Below, one piece after another: positions 17,150 through 25,415 of a stretch of DNA of 47,711 nt. The notes under the pieces are model-generated. The model made no database searches. It saw only the letters and a program-made list of their open reading frames with translations, and was not told the DNA's origin. How positions within the stretch are numbered: position 1 is the first letter of the stretch; every line of letters starts with the position of its first letter. The position numbers and the translations under genes are program-made. Source of the DNA: JBBDRW01 sp040905265 (GTDB taxonomy: Bacteria; Bacteroidota; Rhodothermia; Balneolales; Balneolaceae); assembly GCA_040905265.1 (NCBI GenBank), contig JBBDRW010000056.1, positions 1 to 47,711 of the forward strand, given 5' to 3'.

Positions 17150-18395
17150 ACCGGGACATACAAGCAGTGCAGGCTCGGCAAGTAGTTTAAGCCGCACCGG
17201 AACCAACAAGGCTCCGGACTACCGCGTCATCCTTACTGTACACTACTCCCCCTGGTCACCCTACAGTGGCGGCGGGCAGCGATCCGTCCACAATCTGGCG
17301 ACAGAACTGGGCAGAAGAATGAAGGATGTTCATGTGATTTATTCCAAATCCCCGTTCGAATCGATTCCGCTTCCGGATTCATTGCCATATACGGTTCACT
17401 GGGCATCCCTGCCAGCGTTTCGAAGCAGACGTGCCCTATTCCTGAGGCCGCTTGCCGCATGGAGTGTACAGAGAGTTGTACGCGGACTGGCATCATCCAC
17501 CGGCAAGCCTGTCATCGTTCATGCCAACGGTGAAGAGGCGGCCCGCCTGGGACGGCTCAAAAAGATGATCCCATTTGCATTGATTGCGACACCTCGCTAC
17601 TCCTTCTACCCGGAGACACTCATATCAGGCCGAAAACTGACCTTGCCAGAGAGAATCAAACTGACACTGCGGGAAGGAAAGTATCTCGCCCAGGCTGCCG
17701 TGCTCAGGAGTGCCGACAGAATCTGCCCGCCAAGTAACTGGGCCGCAGGCCGAATCCGTAAAATACAGGGGGTCAGGGAAGAAAAGATCCGGGTCATACC
17801 GAACGGAGTTCCGTCAGAGTTTCTCAGGTTCCAGTGGAGTCCTGCGGGCAAGGGTACCCCCCTCCTTTTCTTTGGCAGGCTCAGCCATGACAAAGGTGTC
17901 GATACGCTTCTGCACGCCTACCAACTGCTCCCTCCGGAGAGGCCTCCCCTCATTATAGCCGGTACAGGGCCGGAACGGAAACACCTTGTGTCTCTCTCAC
18001 AAAAGCTGGAGATTGAACAGGACGTTGAGTTCAAAGGCTGGCTGACACATGAGCAACTGGGCTGTGAGCTCTCCCGGTGCAGCATCTGCCTGCTCCCCTC
18101 CAGAGTGGAAAATTACAGTCTTGCAATCCTCTCTGCAATGGCAGTAGGCACACCCCTCATCACAACCCGAACCGGAGGTACTCCGGAGTTGATTCGGGAT
18201 GGAGAGAACGGCCTCCTGACAGAACCCGGAAATCCGAAGCTCTTATCCAGAGCCATCAGCGCTCTGCTGTCGGACCCGGAAAAAGCCCGGAAAATGGGCA
18301 ATCGTGCTCGTAAAGATGTGAATTCGGGCAAAACCTGGAGCGATACCTGTGATCAATTTGAAGAGGTCTATGAAGAGTCCTGCCGGTTTTTATGA
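17139..18395 (+). CDS. Glycosyltransferase family 4 protein
   Basis: 418 residues from the ATG at 17139. The frame stays open upstream but there it only shadows the membrane protein gene. GT-B fold: N-terminal YSPWSPYSGGGQRSVHNLA, then VIPNGVPSEFL, LLFFGRLSHDKGVDTLL and PLIIAGTGPERKHL. The usual E-x7-E is E-N-Y-S-L-A-I-L-S here, with the second Glu replaced by Ser, a small departure from the consensus. It probably adds a hexose from a nucleotide sugar to a lipid-linked or surface glycan. It overlaps the membrane protein upstream and the DUF3095 gene downstream, so a single translationally coupled operon is likely. Confidence 0.88.
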   Translation: MVSEPGHTSSAGSASSLSRTGTNKAPDYRVILTVHYSPWSPYSGGGQRSVHNLATELGRRMKDVHVIYSKSPFESIPLPDSLPYTVHWASLPAFRSRRALFLRPLAAWSVQRVVRGLASSTGKPVIVHANGEEAARLGRLKKMIPFALIATPRYSFYPETLISGRKLTLPERIKLTLREGKYLAQAAVLRSADRICPPSNWAAGRIRKIQGVREEKIRVIPNGVPSEFLRFQWSPAGKGTPLLFFGRLSHDKGVDTLLHAYQLLPPERPPLIIAGTGPERKHLVSLSQKLEIEQDVEFKGWLTHEQLGCELSRCSICLLPSRVENYSLAILSAMAVGTPLITTRTGGTPELIRDGENGLLTEPGNPKLLSRAISALLSDPEKARKMGNRARKDVNSGKTWSDTCDQFEEVYEESCRFL

Positions 18396-19554
18396 TTCCA
18401 CCCCGGTTCTGAAGGAGTTTCAGCAAGTGACAAACGGAGCGCTCTACCTGCCTGTTCCTGACGACTGGGTCGTCATTGCAGGAGATATCCGTGGCTCTAC
18501 AGAGTGGATCAAACAGGGAAAGTACAAAGAGATTAACGTTGCCGGAGCTTCCATCATCGCAGCCGTATCCAATCTCTTCAAGAGTGAAATGGCACTCCCC
18601 TATTCGTTTGGTGGAGACGGCGCGATTCTGGTGGCACCGGAGAGCCGCCTGCCGGAGATCCGGGCTGCTCTCCTATTTTGTGAGGAGGCGATACGAGGCA
18701 GTTTCGGCATGGAGATGAAGACAGGCATTGTCCCGGTTTCAGATATCCGTAAGGCGGGTCACGATATCCGGATCGCACGACTTCAACTATCCGAAACCGT
18801 CTACCAGACAATGTTCTGGGGTGAAGGCACTGCGTACGCTGAAATTTTGATCAAAGAACAGGAGCCTGTCTCTCTGCCGGACAAATCTCTCCCGGAGCCT
18901 GACACTCCCTGGCTGGAGGGGCTGGAGTGCCGATGGCAGAAGATTCCATCACACAAGGATGAAGTTACCGCCTGTATTATCAAGGCATATGGGGCTACCG
19001 ATCAGAATAAGGCGGAGATCTATGACGGCTGTATAAAGGCACTACAGAAGATCTACGGACCCCTCAGGGATCATCATCCGTTTCGTCTGAAAGATGTAAA
19101 ACTTGCAATCAACCCCAGGGAGCTGATTCCGGAGTGGAAGATGCGGAGCTGGAAACCAGGTTTTTTCCGAAGCATCCGTTATGCATACAAACTGGCGTAT
19201 GAATATCTGACCGGAAAAGCCGTCATGTCCCGAAACATCACTACGAACAAGGTGGATTGGGGACGGTACAAACCGGACCTTATCAAACATGCAGATTTCA
19301 GGAAGTTTGACGATAGCCTCCGCTTTGTCCTCTCAAGCCGAACTTCAGAGAGAGAAGAGCTTGAGGAGTATCTTAAAGAAGAATATCGCAAAGGCCGGCT
19401 CACATATGGCTTACACAGTTCAAAAAACCTCATCATAACCTGTTATATTACCAACCACCACCGGGAACATATCCATTTTGTAGACGGAGCTGACGGTGGA
19501 TATGCACTGGCAGCACAACAGATGAAAGAACGTACAAACCCCGACCATGAGTAA
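18370..19554 (+). CDS. DUF3095 protein with nucleotidyl-cyclase-like motifs
   Basis: 394 residues from the ATG at 18370. A GTG 7 codons earlier is possible. The N-terminal part has VVIAGDIRGSTEWI (metal-type Asp D39) and YSFGGDGAILVAPE (second Asp D83). These resemble the two catalytic aspartates of class III nucleotidyl cyclases, D-I-x-G-S-T and G-G-D-G. The family is annotated as unknown (DUF3095), so cyclase activity is inference. The C-terminal half (about 210-390) is basic and looks like a winged-helix or sensor region. The gene overlaps the GT4 gene by 26 b and the GAF/kinase-like gene by 8 b. Confidence 0.78.
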   Translation: MKSPAGFYDSTPVLKEFQQVTNGALYLPVPDDWVVIAGDIRGSTEWIKQGKYKEINVAGASIIAAVSNLFKSEMALPYSFGGDGAILVAPESRLPEIRAALLFCEEAIRGSFGMEMKTGIVPVSDIRKAGHDIRIARLQLSETVYQTMFWGEGTAYAEILIKEQEPVSLPDKSLPEPDTPWLEGLECRWQKIPSHKDEVTACIIKAYGATDQNKAEIYDGCIKALQKIYGPLRDHHPFRLKDVKLAINPRELIPEWKMRSWKPGFFRSIRYAYKLAYEYLTGKAVMSRNITTNKVDWGRYKPDLIKHADFRKFDDSLRFVLSSRTSEREELEEYLKEEYRKGRLTYGLHSSKNLIITCYITNHHREHIHFVDGADGGYALAAQQMKERTNPDHE

Positions 19555-20707
19555 CTCTTCCGGATCACCCGACTTATACGGAGACACAGAGCTGCTTCTC
19601 GAACTGATCGGGAAGATCAACTCCAGCCTCGACCTGAACCAGCTACTGAAGGAGATCATCGATGCCGCCATTCAGATCACCTCAAGTGAAGCGTGTACCG
19701 TATATCTGATCGACCAGACGACGAACGAGTTGATATTGAGTATACCTGGAGGTCCGGCGGGCGACAAACTCACCGGCAAACGGTTCCCGCGGACAGAAGG
19801 GATCGCCGGCTGGGTTGCAGAGCATAAAGAGACGTTGATTCTTTCGGATGTAGCTGCAGACCCCAGGTTTCGGGGTGATTTCGATCCAGGCCAATTCGTC
19901 ACAAAAACAATGCTCTGTACTCCACTGAAAGAGCGATCCGGCCGTGTGATCGGAGTGTTGCAGGCGATGAATAAGAAAGGGAGTGATGGATACAGTGAAG
20001 CGGATATTCCACTTTTCCGGGCCCTTGCAGACCAGGCGGGGATCGCCATTACCAACGCCAACCTGTTGCGGGAGAAAGAGACTCTGTTGAGCGAAATACA
20101 CCACCGGGTAAAGAACAATCTTGCGGTCGTATCCGGAATGTTGCAGATACAGGCTCTGGAGGAGGAAGATCCTTCTGTGTTTGAGAAGCTGATGGAGTGT
20201 GTTGCCAGGATATCCAGTATGGCTACCGTCCATGAAGAGCTCTTTCAATCGGACAGTTTCTCAAAACTCGATTTCTCTAAAAACCTGAAATCGGTAACAG
20301 AGAATACGCTTCGAACCCTGAAACCGGATGCAACCATTCCACTTGCAGTTCAGACTGAACCGGTCGAATTGTCGATCAATCAGGCGATTCCATGTTCCCT
20401 GATGGTAAATGAAGTGATCACAGTGATTCTCTCCGAATCGTTGATGGAAGCAGGTGAAATACTGAAAGTAACTCTGCACCAGCAGGCGGGCGGAGATGAA
20501 ATATCAGTCGGGATACACTATACAGGAGCGTCTATCCAGCCCTGGCTGCAGAATGAGAGAGAGGAGAGCGCAAAGTATCGTATGCTCGACATACTTGCCC
20601 GGCAGTTGGAAGCGACCTGCACCGTCGAGTCGGAAAACAACAGGAGTGAGGTTACGATCCGGTTCAAAAAGTCTGATAAAAAAGGGACCGGCAGCCATCA
20701 TTTCTAA
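19547..20707 (+). CDS. GAF-domain sensor with HisKA_2-type dimerisation domain and degenerate ATPase (likely pseudokinase)
   Basis: 386 residues. A GAF domain (about 16-172) contains TVYLIDQTTNELILSIPGG, GIAGWVAE and KTMLCTPLKERSGRVIGVLQ. The HisKA_2 motif SEIHHRVKNNLAVVSGMLQ follows with candidate phospho-acceptor H186. The C-terminal ATPase region is abnormal. The N-box reads NEVITVILSES, with the second Asn replaced by V293. The D-N-G-x-G box is replaced by G-I-H-Y-T-G, and the S-L-G-L box by A-K-Y-R-M-L. The Mg and ATP ligands therefore appear lost. It may sense a ligand through GAF and act by binding, perhaps on the coupled DUF3095 protein. Its start overlaps that gene by 8 b. Confidence 0.82.
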   Translation: MSNSSGSPDLYGDTELLLELIGKINSSLDLNQLLKEIIDAAIQITSSEACTVYLIDQTTNELILSIPGGPAGDKLTGKRFPRTEGIAGWVAEHKETLILSDVAADPRFRGDFDPGQFVTKTMLCTPLKERSGRVIGVLQAMNKKGSDGYSEADIPLFRALADQAGIAITNANLLREKETLLSEIHHRVKNNLAVVSGMLQIQALEEEDPSVFEKLMECVARISSMATVHEELFQSDSFSKLDFSKNLKSVTENTLRTLKPDATIPLAVQTEPVELSINQAIPCSLMVNEVITVILSESLMEAGEILKVTLHQQAGGDEISVGIHYTGASIQPWLQNEREESAKYRMLDILARQLEATCTVESENNRSEVTIRFKKSDKKGTGSHHF

Positions 20708-20771
20708 AAAACTGCTGGAGGTGTCAGCTCTGGCGGGAGAACCCGCCATACGATCCGGATACCGACTTTAT

Positions 20772-21374
20772 TTACAAGCGATTACTGACTTCCATGCGAA
20801 TCTTCCGGTGGATCTCCTCCGGAGACCGGGAAGCGTCCAGTGTACGGAAACGGGGTTCGTCCCGGGCCAGCTTGTCAAATCCGGCAATCACTCTGGTAAA
20901 AAACGGCTCTCCGGAACGTTCCATACGGTCTTTTTCACCACCGGCTGTTCGCTCCTGAGACAACTCGTAGCTGATTCTCAGGTAGAACGTGAGATCCGGA
21001 ACCAGCCCGTGCCCGGCAATCCGGTTTAACGTTCTGATCTCTTCCAGTGGCACTGACTCCCTCCCAAAACCCTGGTATGCAGTCGTAGAGTCATAAAAAC
21101 GGTCCAGAATCACGATTTCCCCGGCCTCGAGAAGTGGTTTTACCTGTTCTGCTATCAGTTGGGAGCGGGCTGCCGAAAAGAGGAGTAGTTCCGTGACAGG
21201 GTCCACGACATGGCTTGTATTCAGGAGAAGAGAACGAATCTGTTCGGCAAGTTCAACACCTCCAGGTTCCCGAAACATCTGAACAGGATATTCCTCTGAT
21301 TCAAGCCAATTTCTCAACAAGCTGATCTGAGTCGACTTCCCGCAACCGTCTATCCCTTCAAAAGAAATGAGCAA
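20772..21374 (-). CDS. tmk: Thymidylate kinase
   Basis: 200 residues. P-loop FEGIDGCGKSTQ (5-16), the DR-x-Y-type motif LDRFYDSTTAYQG, and EPGGVELAEQIR are typical of dTMP kinases, which make dTDP for DNA synthesis. The start must be the TTG at 21372-21374. An in-frame TAA lies immediately before it (21375-21377) and the conserved LISFEGIDG begins at once. It ends 64 b from the convergent GAF/kinase-like gene. A 42-b palindrome separates it from the PspC gene upstream. Confidence 0.95.
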   Translation of the reverse strand: MLISFEGIDGCGKSTQISLLRNWLESEEYPVQMFREPGGVELAEQIRSLLLNTSHVVDPVTELLLFSAARSQLIAEQVKPLLEAGEIVILDRFYDSTTAYQGFGRESVPLEEIRTLNRIAGHGLVPDLTFYLRISYELSQERTAGGEKDRMERSGEPFFTRVIAGFDKLARDEPRFRTLDASRSPEEIHRKIRMEVSNRL

Positions 21375-21385
21375 TTAAATTCCCT

Positions 21386-21409
21386 ATTCTGTGTTCTGTG
21401 TTCAGTATT
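21386..21409 (+). repeat. Iterated ATTCTG string, copy 2
   Basis: ATTCTGTGTTCTGTGTTCAG, upstream of tmk and next to the palindrome at 21413. Confidence 0.4.
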
Positions 21410-21412
21410 GCC

Positions 21413-21454
21413 AGGAGGCATTGAATCCGCCAGCCGGCGGATGCAAAGCCTCCT
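21413..21454. repeat. REP-like palindrome 1 (tmk/PspC intergenic)
   Basis: A 19-bp stem with two mismatches. AGGAGGC pairs with GCCTCCT (21448-21454), TTG with CAA, and ATCCGCC (21425-21431) with GGCGGAT (21436-21442), around the loop AGCC. Its minus strand contains GGAGGCTTTGCATCCGCC, linking it to the GGAGGCTTTG family. No T-tract follows on either strand. It shares the pattern ATCCGCC-A-N-Y-C-GGCG-R-AT with the palindrome at 26665. Confidence 0.75.
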
Positions 21455-21459
21455 CCTAA

Positions 21460-22179
21460 TCAAAAGTCATCCATCAGCTCTACCGGTTCCTTCGGAACGA
21501 TCAGCATCATGACAATATAGACCAGAAAGAAACTGCCATATCCAAGCAGAGCGGCAACAACAAATACAAGCCGCACAAGCGTGGAACTTACACAAAAATA
21601 TTTTGCCAGTCCGCCGCAAACTCCTGCCAGTTTTTTGTCCGTCCTCGACTTGAAGAGGGATCGGTTTTGACGCAATGCATAATCATCAAAACCCGTTTTA
21701 ACGTTGGAACGGTTTCCACTTTTTTTGTTTGAAAACCGCCCTCTGTTTAGAAAAGCATCGAGCCGGTCCCTCTCTTCATACTCTTCTGAAGCTGACGCGG
21801 TGGCCGTTTCAAAACGGGGCATTTCTCCCGAAATATCCGGCTGTTTCGACCTGGATTTTTTCTTTTTACTTCGTTCTCCGGCAATCAATCCAAAACCGAC
21901 AAGCAGAACCAGTACACCGCCTGCCACCGGCAAGACGTTCAGCGCACTGCTCAGGTCCGGTCCAAAACTGAATCCCAGCGTACTCTCCAGAATGTTTTGC
22001 GTAAATACACTCATTGCGACAAACGCCATGGCCAGTCCGGACACCGTTGCAAAATTCCATATCGATGAATCGTTCTTATTCTCTTCCTGCAGATACTCCT
22101 CCATAACAGCACGCAGCTCATGATCCCCTACAGGGGTTGATGTTGCTGTACCGGATGCCTGTTTCGTTTTTTCATTCAT
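21460..22179 (-). CDS. PspC-domain membrane protein
   Basis: 239 residues. Two hydrophobic segments (about 45-62 and 82-100) follow a charged N-terminus. A basic cytoplasmic linker with KKKKSRSK follows. The C-terminal PspC domain (about 175-236) reads SRTDKKLAGVCGGLAKYFCVSSTLVRLVFVVA then VYIVMMLIVPKE. PspC proteins are linked to envelope stress through the phage-shock system, but no pspA or pspB neighbour is present. It lies between tmk and polA on the same strand, with gaps of 85 b and 203 b. Confidence 0.85.
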   Translation of the reverse strand: MNEKTKQASGTATSTPVGDHELRAVMEEYLQEENKNDSSIWNFATVSGLAMAFVAMSVFTQNILESTLGFSFGPDLSSALNVLPVAGGVLVLLVGFGLIAGERSKKKKSRSKQPDISGEMPRFETATASASEEYEERDRLDAFLNRGRFSNKKSGNRSNVKTGFDDYALRQNRSLFKSRTDKKLAGVCGGLAKYFCVSSTLVRLVFVVAALLGYGSFFLVYIVMMLIVPKEPVELMDDF

Positions 22180-22382
22180 AAAAGATACCTGTCCTTGATT
22201 GTATCAACCCTGTCAACTCACATTGAAGAGAACTCCATACTACCCGGAATTACCATAAAAACCAAAGCTGAAGGCAGTGGCGACTCACAGAACCTGCTTC
22301 ACCAATACCGGTAAAAAGCGGCAATACAACCGATTCTACGAATCAGACACGAAAATTGTTACAACTTTCCATTTCGGGAAGG

Positions 22383-25151
22383 TCAGTGCGCCTTCAACCA
22401 GTTTTCGGCAATCCCCATGTCAATCTTCAGAGGAACATCCAGTTTTGCCGCTGACTCCATCAGATCTTTGATCGCTTGAGGAACCACCTCCAGCTCATCA
22501 TCATGGATTTCAAATACCAGTTCATCATGAACCTGCAGTAACATACGGGACGTGCAATTTTCATCCGTGAGATACCCATCGATCCGAATCATGGCCAGTT
22601 TAATAATATCTGCTGCAGTCCCCTGAATCGGCATATTGATCGCTGTTCTCTCTGCAAATCCCCTCACATTCCAGTTTTTAGACCGTATCTCAGGAATGTA
22701 GCGCCTTCTCCCCATCAGAGTCTTCACATATCCATGCTCTCTGGCAAATTCCGTAGTCTCCTCAATGTAGGCGTGAATACCAGGAAACCGTTCGAAATAT
22801 TGATCGATCATCTCTTTCCCTTCACTGTTGCTGATGCCAAGACGGGAAGCCAGGCCGTACGCACTTACTCCATACGGGATCCCAAAATTGACCTCTTTTG
22901 CCTTGCGGCGATGGTCCGGTGTCACCTCATCCGGCCCCGATAGCCCGAATATCTCCACCGCTGTCCGGGAGTGAATATCCTCCCCTTCACGAAATGCCTG
23001 AATCATGTTCTCATCTCCGGAGATGGATGCGATCACACGGAGTTCAACCTGAGAATAGTCTGCGGCGAGCAACCGATACCCCTTCTCGGGCACAAATGCT
23101 TTTCGGATTTCACGCCCTCTTTCGGTCCTGATCGGAATATTCTGCAGGTTTGGATTTGAGGACGAGAGCCGTCCGGTCGCAGCAACTGTCTGGTTAAAAT
23201 TGGTATGCAATCTGCCGGTTTCGGGATTTACAAGCTTTGGAAGAGCGTCGGCATAGGTTGACTTCAGCTTGCTAAGGCTTCGATAATCCAGAACCAGCCC
23301 CGGCACCTCATAGGCCGCCGCCAGATCCGTCAGCACACTCTCCGCTGTGGAGTACTGTCCTGTTTTGGTCTTTTTTTTGGCGGGAATTCCCATCTTTTCA
23401 AATAGTACCTCCCCGAGCTGCTGGGGAGAATTGAGATTGAACTCCTCTCCCGTCTCCGAAAAGATCTTCGATTCTACATGTTTCAGGTCTTCATCAAGCT
23501 GCCGGGAAAACTCTCCGAGCATCTCCGTATCGAGAGCGATTCCGGTGACCTCCATATCACCCAGTACCTGCATAAGGGGGAAATCGACCTTTTCCGCGAT
23601 CTCGATCAGCTCATCCTCCTTGAGTTTCTCCTTCAATTGTTCATAGAGCTGAAATGTAACATCGGCATCTTCACAGGCATAGTTTGCTACCTCCTCCGCC
23701 GGAATCTCATCCATTGTCTTCTGTTTTCTCCCTGAGCCGATCAGTGTCTCAATCGGAATGGGATCATAGCCCAGATACGTTTTGGCGAGCGCGTCCATCT
23801 TCAAGGCCTGGGAAGAGTCGAGCAAATAGGCTGCCACCATCGTATCGAAGGCAGGCCTGCTTCCGATCGAGAACCCCGCACGTGTCAATACGATATAGTC
23901 ATACTTGTAATTGTGTGCAATCAGAACCGAATCAGGATTTTGGAAGAGTGGTTGCAGAAGCTCAGAAACTTCACCGGCCGGTAGTGCCCCCTCCACACCG
24001 ACAGGTACGTACCACGCTTTGCCGGGTTCGGCCGAGAATGAGATACCGACCAGATTGGCCAGAACCGGATCGCTGGAGTCGGTCTCTGTATCAAAGCAGA
24101 GTGCGGTTTTGCCCGACAACTCCTCTGCCATAGCCTCGATCTCCTTCCGCTCCGGAACAAACCGGTACTCGACTGCGCTAGCGTCAAACCGCCGGAGCCC
24201 GTCATCGACTGGAGCTGAGCCGGAAGATCCTGTTTCGGCCGGCCCGGAGAAGAGATCCGGCTGTCCTTCAGCAGATTCTCCCAGGTACTTTTTTGTCAAC
24301 GTTCGAAAATCCAGTTTTTTGAAGAACCGGCCCAAATCCATTTTATCCGGCGGCCCACCCCAGCTTAGAGTTTTCCAGTCTTCCACGTCTGGAACGGAAG
24401 TGTTAATCGTTACCATATATTTGGCATGCAATGCTTTATCACGATTATCTAATAAACCTTCTCTATAACTTTTGCTCTTGATTTTGGACGCCTCTTCAAT
24501 CGCTTTTTCCAGAGAACCAAACCGGTTGATCAATGTAGGAGCACCCTTTTTCCCGATTCCGGGGACACCCGGGATATTATCCGAGGTGTCTCCGATCAGG
24601 GCCAATACATCGGTTACCTGCTCCGGGTAGACGCCGAAATACTCCCTCACCCCTTCCCTGTCAATCAATACAAAACCGCCATTCTTGTTGTCCGGTTTAT
24701 ACATGGTTATGTGGTCGTGCACCAGCTGCATAAAATCCTTGTCAGGAGTTACCAGGTAGACATTTACATCCTCCTCATTTGCCTGAGCCGCCAGTGTACC
24801 GATAATGTCATCCGCTTCATACCCATCCTCTTCCAGATTCTTCATCCCGAACTTCTCGACTATCTCCTTGATAATTGGAATCCCGACGGTCAGCTCCTCC
24901 GGCTGCGGAGGCCGGTTCGCCTTGTACTCTTCATCGAGTTTATGCCGAAAGGTCGGCGCATGGGTATCCCAGGCAACCGCGATGTGGGTCGGCTCCTCCT
25001 CTTCCAGGAGTTTAATCAGGGTATTGGTAAAACCGAGAATGGGTCCCGTCGGGATCCCTTCCGAATTTTTCAGATTGCTTTTGATAAATGCAAAGTGAGC
25101 ACGGTAAGCCAGTGCCATGCCGTCCAGTAAAAACAGTTTCTTTTTTGACAT
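22383..25151 (-). CDS. polA: DNA polymerase I
   Basis: 922 residues, full length. The 5'-3' exonuclease covers about 1-290 (LLDGMALAYRAHFAF, EADDIIGTLA, VTPDKDFMQLV, GDTSDNIPGVPGIGKKGA). The 3'-5' exonuclease (about 325-510) keeps its catalytic set: FDTETDSSDP, IAHNYKYDYIVL and YACEDADVTFQLY, so proofreading should be active. The polymerase domain has motif A (LLAADYSQVELRVIA), motif B (RRKAKEVNFGIPYGVSAYG) and motif C (LLQVHDELVFE). It fills gaps in repair and removes Okazaki primers. A GGAGGCTTTG repeat and the palindrome CAGATATATCTG (25159-25170) lie just upstream of its ATG. Confidence 0.98.
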   Translation of the reverse strand: MSKKKLFLLDGMALAYRAHFAFIKSNLKNSEGIPTGPILGFTNTLIKLLEEEEPTHIAVAWDTHAPTFRHKLDEEYKANRPPQPEELTVGIPIIKEIVEKFGMKNLEEDGYEADDIIGTLAAQANEEDVNVYLVTPDKDFMQLVHDHITMYKPDNKNGGFVLIDREGVREYFGVYPEQVTDVLALIGDTSDNIPGVPGIGKKGAPTLINRFGSLEKAIEEASKIKSKSYREGLLDNRDKALHAKYMVTINTSVPDVEDWKTLSWGGPPDKMDLGRFFKKLDFRTLTKKYLGESAEGQPDLFSGPAETGSSGSAPVDDGLRRFDASAVEYRFVPERKEIEAMAEELSGKTALCFDTETDSSDPVLANLVGISFSAEPGKAWYVPVGVEGALPAGEVSELLQPLFQNPDSVLIAHNYKYDYIVLTRAGFSIGSRPAFDTMVAAYLLDSSQALKMDALAKTYLGYDPIPIETLIGSGRKQKTMDEIPAEEVANYACEDADVTFQLYEQLKEKLKEDELIEIAEKVDFPLMQVLGDMEVTGIALDTEMLGEFSRQLDEDLKHVESKIFSETGEEFNLNSPQQLGEVLFEKMGIPAKKKTKTGQYSTAESVLTDLAAAYEVPGLVLDYRSLSKLKSTYADALPKLVNPETGRLHTNFNQTVAATGRLSSSNPNLQNIPIRTERGREIRKAFVPEKGYRLLAADYSQVELRVIASISGDENMIQAFREGEDIHSRTAVEIFGLSGPDEVTPDHRRKAKEVNFGIPYGVSAYGLASRLGISNSEGKEMIDQYFERFPGIHAYIEETTEFAREHGYVKTLMGRRRYIPEIRSKNWNVRGFAERTAINMPIQGTAADIIKLAMIRIDGYLTDENCTSRMLLQVHDELVFEIHDDELEVVPQAIKDLMESAAKLDVPLKIDMGIAENWLKAH

Positions 25152-25158
25152 CGTCCGT

Positions 25159-25170
25159 CAGATATATCTG
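25159..25170. repeat. 12-bp palindrome upstream of polA
   Basis: CAGATATATCTG, perfect, 7 b before the polA start codon. It lies in the same position as the AT-rich palindrome in front of nfo. Confidence 0.5.
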
Positions 25171-25172
25171 TT

Positions 25173-25200
25173 GGAGGCTTTGAAAAACCAGGATTTTTGG
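25173..25200 (+). repeat. GGAGGCTTTG-family intergenic repeat, copy C (upstream of polA)
   Basis: GGAGGCTTTGAAAAACCAGG followed by ATTTTTGG. AAAAA and TTTTT flank a 6-nt loop. Its near edge is 21 b from the polA ATG, the same spacing as copy A from the nfo ATG. Confidence 0.65.
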
Positions 25201-25358
25201 TCAAGATCAAGGCCAGAGAGATTTTAAAACAATACCAGAAGATAGAATCCCTGCCTGTGACAAAAAAACGGAATAGAGAACCTCACTCCCGGCTGCTGTT
25301 CCTGTTCTATACATTTTTCAAAACTTTTTCCTGATATTGACGTAGGGGTTAGAAACAG

Positions 25359-25405
25359 AGTTCAGAATACTGAATACGGAATTCTGCCGCCAGTATTCTA
25401 CATTC
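25359..25405 (+). repeat. Iterated ATTCTG/GAATAC string, copy 3
   Basis: The stretch contains TTCAGAATACTGAATACGG and AATTCTG and CAGTATTCTACATTC, mixing both orientations of the unit. It lies immediately upstream of the PP2C gene. The rest of the 264-b polA/PP2C gap holds nothing I recognise. Confidence 0.45.
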
Positions 25406-25415
25406 TTTCTAAAGT

